A stretch of DNA of 64,000 nucleotides, from contig NZ_MU158698.1 in assembly GCF_015210005.1 (NCBI RefSeq), positions 1,695,611 to 1,759,610 of the forward strand, written 5' to 3'. This DNA comes from Sphingobacterium hungaricum (GTDB lineage Bacteria > Bacteroidota > Bacteroidia > Sphingobacteriales > Sphingobacteriaceae). Shown here in pieces: positions 33,801 through 45,587 of this stretch. The position numbers and the translations under genes are program-made. Under the pieces are notes generated by a model that saw only the letters and a program-made list of their open reading frames with translations, ran no database searches and was not told where the DNA came from. Positions within the stretch are counted from its first letter, which is position 1. The number at the start of each line of letters is the position of its first letter.

Positions 33801-34023
33801 CTTCAATTTTATGAATATGCTAAATAAAGATTGGGGAGTAAATAAATCCTTAGGAAATCAAGCCTTGTATGCGCTCGGCGTGGCGGCTGCGGGAACAAAT
33901 CCTGCGTTGCCAGCTTTTGATCCAGCGAAAGCTCAATTCAACTACCGCGTGAATACATCGGGATTAGCTACTCCGTCAGGAAATCCTTATCAAGTCCAAC
34001 TCGGATTGAGATATGCATTTTAG
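30808..34023 (+). CDS. Oar-like TonB-dependent receptor
   Basis: Outer-membrane protein of 1071 residues. A signal peptide ends near QQASAQ (about residue 31). A carboxypeptidase-regulatory domain follows (SIVGNVRDDSGASLANVTIRVKN, about 35-115), then a plug with LPVNGRNFASLTDLSPLARG, STNFTIDGMNAKNPTS and VTYGRSGGGTISAATKAGTN, the marks of the Oar/CirA-like group, and a barrel of about 800 residues ending VQLGLRYAF. Members transport or secrete unknown substrates; Oar of Myxococcus is needed for development and OMV protein export. It is a single gene between terminators. Confidence 0.92.
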   Translation: MKLVDIINRGIRLSFTITILSILFSQQASAQGTQASIVGNVRDDSGASLANVTIRVKNESTGFTTSTETNENGRYDFKQLPLGGPYTVNASHVEKGNSVKTGIQLNQGDVSRVDFVLSTTAYDIDAVEVNATSLKNTKEYLGAATAISARAIQKLPVNGRNFASLTDLSPLARGSSISGQLGSSTNFTIDGMNAKNPTSAGATTSRSGAPYSISMEAVREFKVVTNQYDVTYGRSGGGTISAATKAGTNTLTGSAFVYGRANWLTSPYDIRGNELLGSYSTYQYGFSLGGPIIKDKLHFFLVWDHQQDNRSLLIADIRSETDEVLYKVNQSTLDQFLSIARTKYGVSNDAQFGNIPKSRNSDAVFLRLDYQLNEDNLLTIRNNATYDNNPLGLADNSGINLLESYGNDRSFDNSFLATLRTSISPRITNELKVQHLYVYQNSTQGSQITQTYIPRAIVENVVSEIGGSNLSTSIQLGGHRFGQENFRNNVFQIVNNLYYDTDRAKYTFGVDLMATRSGSVYGSEVNGRFHFTSSTGVTAMEAFDNLAPYRYYREVPLKDDIAVKGTIANIGLYGQMKTFLTPALEMTAGLRLDYAAYPKAVFNQLVFDELGIRTDNKLQSFIVQPRVQFTWDVNENQTDFIKLGGGIFASDINNYVMINNLTFDGTNIGTVDVSGADVPTPDFISYRNDMSTIPTLDNLQLPFINYTGENAKVPTLYKANISYTHFFSDKFKASLTGFMSLARNNYTYVDRNMVDDPYFTLANEGNRGVFVPLASMPSNGQPDWKAGRKSTQLGRVLELTSDGKVNQFAIAIDGTYNYFKDGEASFSYTWNDTKDNTSFNGNVANSATLSQPVVDDPRDLSAITYSDNQFRHKVVFFGTLPSFYGISVGFRYTGMGGTRYTFYSGGNTNGDFVTSNNDLAYIFDINDPNTAENIKTGLQAILDNPDASPSIKDYILEYQGEIAQRNGGINDFYGLVDLRISKKFNFYKTHGVEISAEIFNFMNMLNKDWGVNKSLGNQALYALGVAAAGTNPALPAFDPAKAQFNYRVNTSGLATPSGNPYQVQLGLRYAF

Positions 34024-34043
34024 ATAAGGCGGGACAGAACAAC

Positions 34044-34085
34044 AAAAAAATGGGACTCAAGATTTTCTTGAGTCCCATTTTTTTT
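34044..34085 (+). terminator. rho-independent terminator after the Oar-like receptor
   Basis: A 16-bp stem, AAAATGGGACTCAAGA and its complement, has a 3-nt loop and T-run. A-runs on the other side make it usable by the minus-strand gene as well. Confidence 0.9.
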
Positions 34086-34105
34086 AAAAACAGATTGGCT
34101 AAAAA

Positions 34106-34609
34106 CTAATCGGCATCTAATTCTTTTTGGAATTCAGCAACATTTTTGTAAAAATTCAATCTTCCCGAATAGATAACTTTCCATTCATTGTTGATTCCAG
34201 CAACATCCTCATCTTCTTGTTCATTGGTCACTTGTCTAATCAAATGACACCATAAGGCTCCTGGCTCAATGTACGACATTAAATGTGCCTGTGTTTCGCT
34301 CCAAATGCCCCCTTTATTCATCCAAGTGTAGCAGACATTGTTGCCCAAAATCATTGTGCTCTCTTTAGTTTTATCGGTCGGTTCAATTTTTTCCGTATCT
34401 GAATTATAGGTGTACCGAGTGCCCTTCCCATTCAATATTTGAATCATCATGTAATTCGTGTTCGAATCATCATCGGCATCTTTCAGCTCCCCAACCCAAA
34501 AGCCTTCAAAACTACTGCTCGTCGCTACGTGTTGTGCTTCAGCAGTGTTTGTTAATGTGTGCAGTGAAACAATCATCCACAGCGCAAGAATAATTTTCGT
34601 TAATTTCAT
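34106..34609 (-). CDS. hypothetical secreted protein (167 aa)
   Basis: Exported protein without a family I recognise. A signal peptide spans about 1-25 (TNTAEAQ). The mature sequence begins FEGFWVGELKDADDD and continues as a lipocalin-like or META-like short beta sheet with YMMIQILNGKGTRYTYN, NVCYTWMNKGGIWSETQAHLMSY and WKVIYSGRLNFYK. Two Cys are present (CYTW, WCHL), possibly paired. It is convergent to the Oar-like receptor and shares its terminator. TATATTTG on the minus strand at 34624-34631 is a likely -7 element. Confidence 0.7.
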   Translation of the reverse strand: MKLTKIILALWMIVSLHTLTNTAEAQHVATSSSFEGFWVGELKDADDDSNTNYMMIQILNGKGTRYTYNSDTEKIEPTDKTKESTMILGNNVCYTWMNKGGIWSETQAHLMSYIEPGALWCHLIRQVTNEQEDEDVAGINNEWKVIYSGRLNFYKNVAEFQKELDAD

Positions 34610-34717
34610 AATAACTAGTTTTCACAAATATAATGCAGTGTTAGCGATATAAAAATAGCTACATGTGGGTATTTTTCAACAATTATTTTGTTGAAGAAAT
34701 CGGTTTTAAAGGGAGTT

Positions 34718-35650
34718 TTATTCTGTATCTAGCCAATGAATTTGGATGCCGTCTTTTTCCATTTTGCGAAAGAAAGTCATTTGCCTTTTGGCATAACGAT
34801 GGATTTCGGTTTCCAACTTTTTGTGAAACTCAGGATAATCTAAATAGCCTTGTAAATAATACGACACATATTTGTATTCCAAACCATAAAACACCAAATC
34901 CTCGTGCGTCAATCCTAAGTCAAGGAGTTTGTTGACCTCGTCGATTAATCCCGCTTTAAGACGTTCTTCTAGGCGTATACTAATTTTTTCTCTCCTTTCG
35001 GATAATGCTGGGTTTAATCCAAAGGCAATATAGTTTTTGACGACAGGGTAATCGGAGAATGCATAATCGGGATTGTTCTTCAGGAACTGAATGATTTCCA
35101 GCGAACGGATTAATCTTTTTTTGCTGTTTACGTCAATAATAAAATCGTTCGGCAATTGAGAAGCATTGATTTCTGAAAGCAAATCTTCTTTGCTGAGAAG
35201 TTGGCATGAGTTTACAAATTCTGCAGAACTCGGAATCTGGCTATAAGGTTTTGAAATCAGCAGGGAATGAATGTATGAACCCGTTCCTCCACATAAAATT
35301 GCTCGCTTCCCTCTGCCCCTGATGTCTTCAAATGCTTGAAAAAAATCTTTCCGGAATTCATTGACTTGGTAGCGATCACCGGGTTCTTTGATGTTGATTA
35401 GATGATACGGAATTTCGCCGTATTCAGTTAGGTCTTTCCCAGTCCCGATATCCATCTGTCGAAAGACCTGCCTAGAATCTGCACTAATAATTTCAGCATC
35501 AAATTCTTTCGCAAGCGCAACGGCTAAGGACGTTTTTCCGGAAGCGGTCGGTCCTAAAAGAATCAATAATGAATCAGGCGGAAAATTATTTTCCGCCTGA
35601 TTTTTAGTAAGAATTGAATGAATTTGTTTTAAACGACAAATTTGGTCCAT
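34718..35650 (-). CDS. miaA: tRNA dimethylallyltransferase
   Basis: Adds the isopentenyl group to A37 of tRNAs that read U-starting codons. The P-loop GPTASGKTS is at about 33-41, followed by AEIISADSRQVFRQMDIGTGK (with GTGK instead of the usual GTAK), VGGTGSY in the variant CGGTGSYIHSLL, and QMTFFRKMEKDGIQIHWLD near the end, which is the MiaA tail. The length of 310 residues is normal. The ATG at 35650 overlaps the end of the oxidoreductase gene upstream by 22 bp, so the two are probably translated from one mRNA. Later ATGs would cut the P-loop. Confidence 0.93.
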   Translation of the reverse strand: MDQICRLKQIHSILTKNQAENNFPPDSLLILLGPTASGKTSLAVALAKEFDAEIISADSRQVFRQMDIGTGKDLTEYGEIPYHLINIKEPGDRYQVNEFRKDFFQAFEDIRGRGKRAILCGGTGSYIHSLLISKPYSQIPSSAEFVNSCQLLSKEDLLSEINASQLPNDFIIDVNSKKRLIRSLEIIQFLKNNPDYAFSDYPVVKNYIAFGLNPALSERREKISIRLEERLKAGLIDEVNKLLDLGLTHEDLVFYGLEYKYVSYYLQGYLDYPEFHKKLETEIHRYAKRQMTFFRKMEKDGIQIHWLDTE

Positions 35651-36801
35651 TTTTCAGTTCCTTCATTGTTATTCACAACATTTTCAATAAATGCCATTCC
35701 TCTTACGCCGTCATATACATTTGGAAAATCCAGCATTTCAGGAGTCGGTTGCTTGCCTTCTCTTTTTGCAGAGACAGTCAACGCAAAATTTCTGTAGATA
35801 TTGGCAAATGATTCTAGCAAACCTTCAGGATGTCCTGCCGGAATGCGTGTGTTGTGCGTTGCAAACGAGCTTAACGTAAATGGCGCTGCGTAAGCATTTC
35901 CTGTACGGTAAAGCTGTCTTGGCTGGTCTAGCATTTTGATGATTAGATTATTTGGATCTTCATTCGCCCATTCTAATCCACCTTTTTCTCCATAGATGCG
36001 GATACGAACGGCATTTTCTTCACCAGCAGAAATCTGAGAAGCCATCAAAACGCCTTTCGCTTTATCTTCAAAGCGCAATAGGACAGATCCATCATCATCC
36101 AACAAACGGCCTTCGACCATTGTGCTCAAATCAGCACAAACTTCTGTGATTCTCAATCCAGAAACATATTCAGCCAAATGCGCGGCATGTGTTCCTATAT
36201 CACCCATAACCAATGACTTTCCAGAACGTTTTGGATCCGCACGCCATGCTGCGCCTGCATTTCCTTCTCTTTCTGAAAGACGGCTTAACCATCCTTGAGG
36301 ATATTCAACAACAATTTTTCTTATTTTTCCGAAATGACCTTCTTTCACCATTGCTTTGGCTTGTTTGATCATTGGATATCCAGAATACGTATGTGTCAAG
36401 CACAAGGTCCGACCAGTTCGTTCAACGGTTTCCTGAAGTTCTTTGGCTTCCTCCAATGAAACGGTCATTGGTTTTTCAACAACCACATCGAATCCATTTT
36501 CTAAAGCTAGTTTGGCAGGACCAAAATGCAAAAAATTGGGTGTCACAATCGTTAAAAAATCCATTCGCTCGCCTTCTGGAAGCTGCGCTTCTTTGGCAAT
36601 CATTTCTTCATAGGTTGCATACACACGGTCAGGAGAGACAAATAGTTCTTCTCCCGATTCTTTTGAAATAACCGGGTCAATACTAAATGCACCACAGACC
36701 AGTTCGATTTTTCCATCCATAAAGGCTGCAATTCGATGTACAGCGCCGATGAAAGCATCTTTTCCACCGCCAACCATACCCATACGTAATTTACGTTTCA
36801 T
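35629..36801 (-). CDS. Gfo/Idh/MocA-family oxidoreductase
   Basis: NAD(P)-dependent sugar or inositol dehydrogenase-like enzyme of 390 residues. The Rossmann motif at the start is LRMGMVGGGKDAFIGAVHR, and the catalytic Lys lies in DVVVEKPMTVSLEEAKEL; DIGTHAAHLAEYVSG holds the conserved His-based active-site stretch of the second domain. No signal peptide is present, so it is cytosolic. The substrate cannot be deduced. It overlaps miaA by 22 bp, an unexpected partner, which suggests a shared transcript only. Confidence 0.9.
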   Translation of the reverse strand: MKRKLRMGMVGGGKDAFIGAVHRIAAFMDGKIELVCGAFSIDPVISKESGEELFVSPDRVYATYEEMIAKEAQLPEGERMDFLTIVTPNFLHFGPAKLALENGFDVVVEKPMTVSLEEAKELQETVERTGRTLCLTHTYSGYPMIKQAKAMVKEGHFGKIRKIVVEYPQGWLSRLSEREGNAGAAWRADPKRSGKSLVMGDIGTHAAHLAEYVSGLRITEVCADLSTMVEGRLLDDDGSVLLRFEDKAKGVLMASQISAGEENAVRIRIYGEKGGLEWANEDPNNLIIKMLDQPRQLYRTGNAYAAPFTLSSFATHNTRIPAGHPEGLLESFANIYRNFALTVSAKREGKQPTPEMLDFPNVYDGVRGMAFIENVVNNNEGTEKWTKFVV

Positions 36802-36871
36802 ACTATTTTATTGTTAGATTGTAGTTTGATATCGTTTTAATAAATTTAAATATAGTAATTAGAAATCTATT

Positions 36872-37651
36872 TTAAAGTTCAAGAACCATTTTTATACTGC
36901 CGCTATTGCTTTTCACAAAACCTTCGCCGTTTTTTTCTCTTAGTAAAAGGGCATCTTCTTTTGCTTTAAAAATCATTCGCTCGTTATTTCTGACGTAATA
37001 ATATTGCGGTTCTATTCGTCCTTTTTCCTCGAATCCCAAAGTCGTTAAGGTCGAACTTTGCGTCCAATCCAAGTCGACATAAGTCATCAAGTCATTTGCC
37101 GAAAAATCCTTTGCAAAGGATTTGATTAATTTTGACAATCCGCCAATAACAAGGATCGAGTTTTTATGGCAGAATCGGATTAACTCAAAAGAGCGATAAT
37201 TTTCGTCTTTCCCAATCATTTTTCGGCCTCCGCTGAACACCGCAATCGAGACCAGCTCCCCTTCATAAAACAAACCATACCTATATTTTCCAGAAATAGG
37301 AAGTTGTATATGATGCTCCTCTTGAAATTCCAATGCAACTTTCTTATTGATGCGGGCAACAACCGTATTTCGAGCAAACAGTTTTGTTTCACAATGTATA
37401 ATTCCTTTCAGCCTCGCTACAATCTTATCAAGAGATTGGTGAATTTGATCCTCATCCAAGTGGACGCATTGTTTTGAAGTTTGAGTTTGTATTCTTTGCT
37501 CAATGTGATTGGCATAGCAGTAGATTTCATAGTCAAAATCATCCAAAACAAGCAGAAAAACACCTTCTTGGATTTCTTCGATTGCCAAATTCTTATCGAA
37601 GCTTGACAAAATAGCTTGTTCTATTTTTTGAATGAAATGTTGTTCGCTCAT
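36872..37651 (-). CDS. hypothetical protein with GNAT-like C-terminal half
   Basis: 259 residues from the ATG at 37651; an earlier in-frame codon at 37669 adds six residues only. The N-terminal half has an ANHIEQRIQTQTSKQ / HLDEDQIHQSLDKIVARLKG helical region and RNTVVARINKKVALEFQEEHHIQ. The C-terminal half (about 125-240) reads YRYGLFYEGELVSIAVFSGGRKM, FELIRFCHKNSILVIGGLSKLIKSF and LTTLGFEEKGRIEPQYYYV, a pattern I associate with GNAT-like domains of phage proteins and homing-endonuclease neighbours. Function is unknown. It is encoded divergently from def. Confidence 0.8.
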   Translation of the reverse strand: MSEQHFIQKIEQAILSSFDKNLAIEEIQEGVFLLVLDDFDYEIYCYANHIEQRIQTQTSKQCVHLDEDQIHQSLDKIVARLKGIIHCETKLFARNTVVARINKKVALEFQEEHHIQLPISGKYRYGLFYEGELVSIAVFSGGRKMIGKDENYRSFELIRFCHKNSILVIGGLSKLIKSFAKDFSANDLMTYVDLDWTQSSTLTTLGFEEKGRIEPQYYYVRNNERMIFKAKEDALLLREKNGEGFVKSNSGSIKMVLEL

Positions 37652-37734
37652 TTGTGCAAATATAGGCAATGTGTTAGGTTGAGCTGTCGTAATAATAAAT
37701 TAATTGATACCTTTGTAAACGAAAAAATTTAAAG

Positions 37735-38325
37735 ATGAAGTTACCTATTGTTGCATACGGAGATCCGATTTTAAGAAAAAAAACCGAAGAGATTGACGAA
37801 GACTATCCTAATTTACAGCAGCTTATAGCGGATATGTTTGAGACAATGTATGCTGCGAATGGAGTGGGTTTAGCTGCTCCGCAAATTGGACTGGCAATAC
37901 GTCTGTTCGTAATTGACGCATCTCCTTTTTCGGATGATGACGAAGATGGTCCGGGCGATGCAAGCGTAAAAGATTTCAAAAAAGTAATCATCAATCCTAT
38001 AATCGTTGAAGAATCAGGTGAAAAATGGGCTTTTAATGAAGGTTGCCTAAGTATTCCAGATATCAATGAGGAGGTTTTGCGCAAACCGAATATTGTCTTG
38101 AATTATTTGGATGAGAATTTTGAGGAGCATGAAGTGGAATTATCCGGTCTTGCTGCCCGAGTTGTTCAGCACGAATACGATCACATTGAAGGAAAGCTTT
38201 TTATTGACAAAATCTCTGTGCTGAAAAAAGCCATGATCAAAGGAAAGTTAGATGCTATCGCAAAAGGTCGCGTCAAAGTGGATTACAAAATGAAATTTCC
38301 TCAAGCCAGCAAAAGAAAGGTTTAA
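37735..38325 (+). CDS. def: peptide deformylase
   Basis: Removes the formyl group from the N-terminal methionine of nascent proteins. Motif 1 is GVGLAAPQIG (about 43-52), motif 2 EGCLSIPDI with the metal-binding Cys, motif 3 VVQHEYDHIEGKLFIDKI with both His ligands and the catalytic Glu replaced in order as HExxH (HEYDH). The length of 196 residues is typical of Bacteroidota type I enzymes. TACCTTTG (37708-37715) is a likely -7 element 19 bp before the ATG. It ends 3 bp from the convergent channel gene. Confidence 0.95.
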   Translation: MKLPIVAYGDPILRKKTEEIDEDYPNLQQLIADMFETMYAANGVGLAAPQIGLAIRLFVIDASPFSDDDEDGPGDASVKDFKKVIINPIIVEESGEKWAFNEGCLSIPDINEEVLRKPNIVLNYLDENFEEHEVELSGLAARVVQHEYDHIEGKLFIDKISVLKKAMIKGKLDAIAKGRVKVDYKMKFPQASKRKV

Positions 38326-38328
38326 AGC

Positions 38329-38940
38329 CTAATTTCTATAGTTTCCTATACTCGGCAGTGATAGTTTGTATTTTACAGCAACTATGCGAATGATAAATAC
38401 TAACGCTGCGCTGAAGAAAATATTAGCTGACTGGTCGATTCCTACCGAACGTAAAATCACATAGAGAATCGCGCCGGCCAAACAGGCCGTCGCATAAATT
38501 TCTTTATGAAAGATTAATGGTGTTTCATTCAACAGCGTATCGCGAATAACGCCTCCCATGACAGCCGAAAACATACCTAAAACCACCGCGGCAACTTCCG
38601 AACTTCCATATGATAAAGATTTCTGCACACCAACAATACAGAAGAAACCAATTCCGATCGCATCAAAGAAAAACAGAGTCCGCGCAAGTTTGTCGATTTG
38701 TTTGTTCGCAACAATAGAGATAATCACCCCGATAAGAATGGCCAAAAGATAATTCCCGTCATCTACCCATACCGGCCGAAGGTTTAAAAAAACATCTCGT
38801 AAAGATCCTCCACCTATAGCCGTTACGAATCCGGTGAAGGTTGCACCAAACACATCGATATGCTTTCGGTTAGCCGCCATAGCTCCCGAGATAGCAAATA
38901 CCATTGTTCCACAAAGATCGACCAGGTAAATAGGATCCAT
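38329..38940 (-). CDS. trimeric intracellular cation (TRIC)-type channel, YicG/UPF0126 family
   Basis: Inner-membrane protein of 203 residues with seven predicted helices. It consists of two similar three-helix halves, each with the glycine-rich signature: TAIGGGSLRDVFLNLRPVW in the first and AVMGGVIRDTLLNETPLIF in the second. Bacterial TRIC homologues form trimeric K+ or cation pores. The start LVDLCGTMVFAISGAMAANRK is the family's first helix. No partner gene is apparent. The rRNA operon begins downstream on the other strand after about 500 bp. Confidence 0.9.
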   Translation of the reverse strand: MDPIYLVDLCGTMVFAISGAMAANRKHIDVFGATFTGFVTAIGGGSLRDVFLNLRPVWVDDGNYLLAILIGVIISIVANKQIDKLARTLFFFDAIGIGFFCIVGVQKSLSYGSSEVAAVVLGMFSAVMGGVIRDTLLNETPLIFHKEIYATACLAGAILYVILRSVGIDQSANIFFSAALVFIIRIVAVKYKLSLPSIGNYRN

Positions 38941-39115
38941 TTCAATATTCGATTAGATATGCAATAATAGCAAAAAAGACACAGCTTAAATAAATTTGAA
39001 ATTAGTTTAAGAAACTTAAAATTGTTTTCTAAAAGCTTTTGTCTTGCTAATCATCTACTTAGGGTAGCTTAATGGATTTAGCAAGGCTGTTCAAACAAAA
39101 TAAAACAAAAAAAGT

Positions 39116-39146
39116 TTTGGAGGTTCGGAAAAGATTTCTACCTTTG
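39116..39146 (+). promoter_or_regulatory. rRNA operon promoter
   Basis: TTTG (39116-39119), 19 bp, then TACCTTTG (39139-39146), an exact match to the Bacteroidota vegetative promoter TTTG-N19-TAnnTTTG. The 16S gene begins about 290 bp later. The leader contains the boxA-like AGTTCTTTAAGAAAATGA stretch (near 39265), similar in kind to AGAGTTCTTTGACATATTG before the 23S gene, and short hairpins. The gap 38941-39115 holds nothing else I recognise. Confidence 0.85.
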
Positions 39147-39438
39147 CAGTCCCAACGGAAACGAAGGGATCCAGAATCGCAAGGATTTTGGGAACAACAA
39201 CGAAAAGATTGAGCTATTTATAGCGAGGTTATATAAGCAGAAGCGCGAAGCGGATGCGATAGAAGTTCTTTAAGAAAATGATCATGTAAACGCAGCGAGT
39301 AGCTTGAGAGAGCGAAAGTTCGCAAGGAAGAATCAGTTCTTCCGAAAAATTAACTTAAGCCTAGTCAGATCGGATTAGAAATAAACAAAGACAATTCTAA
39401 TTATTTTATAGATAGTTAGGTGTCGAACACTACATTTT

Positions 39439-40968
<1,530 letters not shown>

Positions 40969-41033
40969 CTAGAGTATCCGCATTTGGTGCTCGCTGCGTT
41001 CACACATGGTTATAAGAAATTGAATAGTACTGA

Positions 41034-41135
41034 AGTATTTAGTATAGAGTATTTAGACAAAAACAGCAAGCAGATGATCGGAAACGATTTCCGCAGACGT
41101 TTCTAACTACTACTATCTAACTACTAATTACTATA
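41034..41135. repeat. spacer hairpin repeat 1, before tRNA-Ile
   Basis: A left part AGTATTTAGTATAGAGTATT and a right part rich in CTAACTACTA (41101-41135) are imperfect complements and could form a long stem. The same pair recurs around the other spacers. Confidence 0.55.
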
Positions 41136-41200
41136 ACAGGAAACAGTGCCCGCCCCAAGATATTGGCAGTAGGTTACCCAGAGAGATAAGAAGATAAGCT

Positions 41201-41274
41201 AGTCCCGTAGCTCAGTTGGTTAGAGCACTACACTGATAATGTAGGGGTCAGCAGTTCAAATCTGCTCGGGACTA
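41201..41274 (+). tRNA. tRNA-Ile (anticodon GAU)
   Basis: Acceptor AGTCCCG pairs with CGGGACT, the D-arm is GCTCAGTTGGTTAGAGC, and the anticodon loop CTGATAA carries GAT. The T-arm is GCAGTTCAAATCTGC. It lies in the usual place in the 16S-23S spacer. CCA is not encoded. Confidence 0.96.
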
Positions 41275-41288
41275 CTAAAGATAGTATG

Positions 41289-41405
41289 GAAGTATTTAGT
41301 ATCTAGTATTTAGAAAGGACAACAGTTATGTCATGGAGATTGATTCTCCATCTTAACAGGAAGCCATGAACGTTCTAACTACTGTTATCTAACTACTAGC
41401 TACTA
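41289..41405. repeat. spacer hairpin repeat 2, between the tRNAs
   Basis: Second copy of the same arrangement: AGTATTTAGTATCTAGTATT on the left (from 41291), CTAACTACTGTTATCTAACT on the right (from 41375). Confidence 0.55.
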
Positions 41406-41411
41406 AAACAA

Positions 41412-41485
41412 GGGGAATTAGCTCAGCTGGCTAGAGCACCTGCCTTGCACGCAGGGGGTCATCGGTTCGACTCCGATATTCTCCA
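41412..41485 (+). tRNA. tRNA-Ala (anticodon UGC)
   Basis: Acceptor GGGGAAT pairs with ATTCTCC, the D-arm is GCTCAGCTGGCTAGAGC, the anticodon loop CTTGCAC carries TGC, and the T-arm is ATCGGTTCGACTCCGAT. It is second in the spacer after tRNA-Ile. CCA is not encoded. Confidence 0.96.
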
Positions 41486-41710
41486 CTTGTGAGCTAGAGC
41501 GATAAGCTTAAAGCCCAACAAAGAGTTCTTTGACATATTGAAAGAAAAAAATTACAAGAGAAGACAACAGTAGAGACGCTGTTCTGGAGTAATAGGAAAA
41601 AAGGATATAGGAATGGGCTTCGGTCTATATACTAGATACTATATACTATATACTAAGAGGACAGCAATCAAAAGCATCTTATAGCTTAGCAAAAGGGGCT
41701 ATAGGAGAAG

Positions 41711-44597
<2,887 letters not shown>

Positions 44598-44663
44598 TAG
44601 CAGAGACACTGTTGTCTTCCTCTTTGATATGATTTTCTTTCAATAGTCATTAGATTAGTGCTT

Positions 44664-44745
44664 AAGTATATAGTATTTAGTATATAGACAAGATAAGGCT
44701 GAAGCCAAGAGTTCTAACTACTAACATCTAGCTACTAGCTACTAA
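44664..44745. repeat. spacer hairpin repeat 3, between 23S and 5S
   Basis: Another copy of the TATATAGTATTTAGTATA type on the left and CTAACTACTAACATCTAGCT on the right (from 44713). A related single block TCTATATACTAGATACTATA is at 41625, before the 23S gene. Confidence 0.5.
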
Positions 44746-44755
44746 TAAAGATATT

Positions 44756-44865
44756 CAGGTGCCTATATCGGCGGTGTCTACCTCTTCCCATTCCGAACAG
44801 AGCAGTCAAGCCCGCCAGAGCCGATGGTATTGCCGTAACAGGTGGGAGAGTAGGTCGGTGCCTTT
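44756..44865 (+). rRNA. 5S ribosomal RNA
   Basis: About 110 nt: AGGTGCCTATATCGGCGGTG at the start, the loop region ACCTCTTCCCATTCCGAACA, and GGTGGGAGAGTAGGTCGGTG at the end, followed by a T-run. It closes the operon. Confidence 0.94.
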
Positions 44866-44875
44866 TTTTACACAG

Positions 44876-44907
44876 AAGCCCTTGCTGGAAACAGACAAGG
44901 GCTTTTT
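44876..44907 (+). terminator. rRNA operon terminator
   Basis: AAGCCCTTG and CAAGGGCTT arms, 11-nt loop, T-run. Downstream (44908-45092) there is no gene, only a purine-rich stretch with repeated AAGGA units. Confidence 0.88.
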
Positions 44908-45092
44908 GCTATAACAGTTTTTTTTGAGGGAGCAAGGAATAAGGAACAAGGAGTAAGGATTACTTGGAGATTTGATATCCAATTTTATAAAATCCGCGAT
45001 TGGTTCATTCAGGCATAAAGTATATATGCATCCAATTAAATCCTATATAAACAAATGGAATAGTATAATACGTATTGAGGTATAATAGATAA

Positions 45093-45566
45093 TTATTGAC
45101 TTACGGCCAATTTCTTTAATAGTACAATTTGCCCAAGATGGTAATAACAATGTTCAATCATGCCTTCTAAATTACGTAGATAGCTTCCATATTTTTCTTC
45201 AACAAACACGTTGTCCAGTTCCTCATTATTTAATTTTTCGAAATGTAGTGCCAATTGCTCACAGTTATTCCAAAATCTATTTAGAAAGCCGTCCCAATCA
45301 GATTGAACCGTTAATGGCTTAAAGTCGAAACTAAACTTGTCTTTGATATCCAAAGTCCTAAAATCAAATACTTTTAGAACTCCTTCCACATAATAGTTGA
45401 TATGCTGTGCAATAGTCGCAATTGTATTTAGCGTTCCGACTTTTGCATTGGCTATAGATAAACTCAATCCTTGTAATTCCTGTCTATAGTTTGTATTGGC
45501 TATAAAAGTTCCGTGGAGAATAACTTCTCTAAATCGATCTGCAAGTTGTTTTGAGCTACTTTCCAT
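45093..45566 (-). CDS. DinB-like four-helix protein
   Basis: 157-residue cytosolic protein of the DinB/YfiT-like fold, which binds a metal with three His. Here ATIAQHINYYVEGVLKVF gives the first His, and MIEHCYYHLGQIVLLKKLA the last pair in the C-terminal helix, the usual end of the family. A DUF1572-type variant is possible. Known members include thiol transferases such as BstA, but most have no known role. It lies 21 bp after the CocE-like hydrolase on the same strand. Confidence 0.82.
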   Translation of the reverse strand: MESSSKQLADRFREVILHGTFIANTNYRQELQGLSLSIANAKVGTLNTIATIAQHINYYVEGVLKVFDFRTLDIKDKFSFDFKPLTVQSDWDGFLNRFWNNCEQLALHFEKLNNEELDNVFVEEKYGSYLRNLEGMIEHCYYHLGQIVLLKKLAVSQ

Positions 45567-45587
45567 CGCTTTAATATTTGTGAAAGA

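Noticed and set aside
44920..44965. Purine-rich AAGGA repeats after the rRNA operon
   Set aside because: Short and irregular; no structure or gene relation could be shown.
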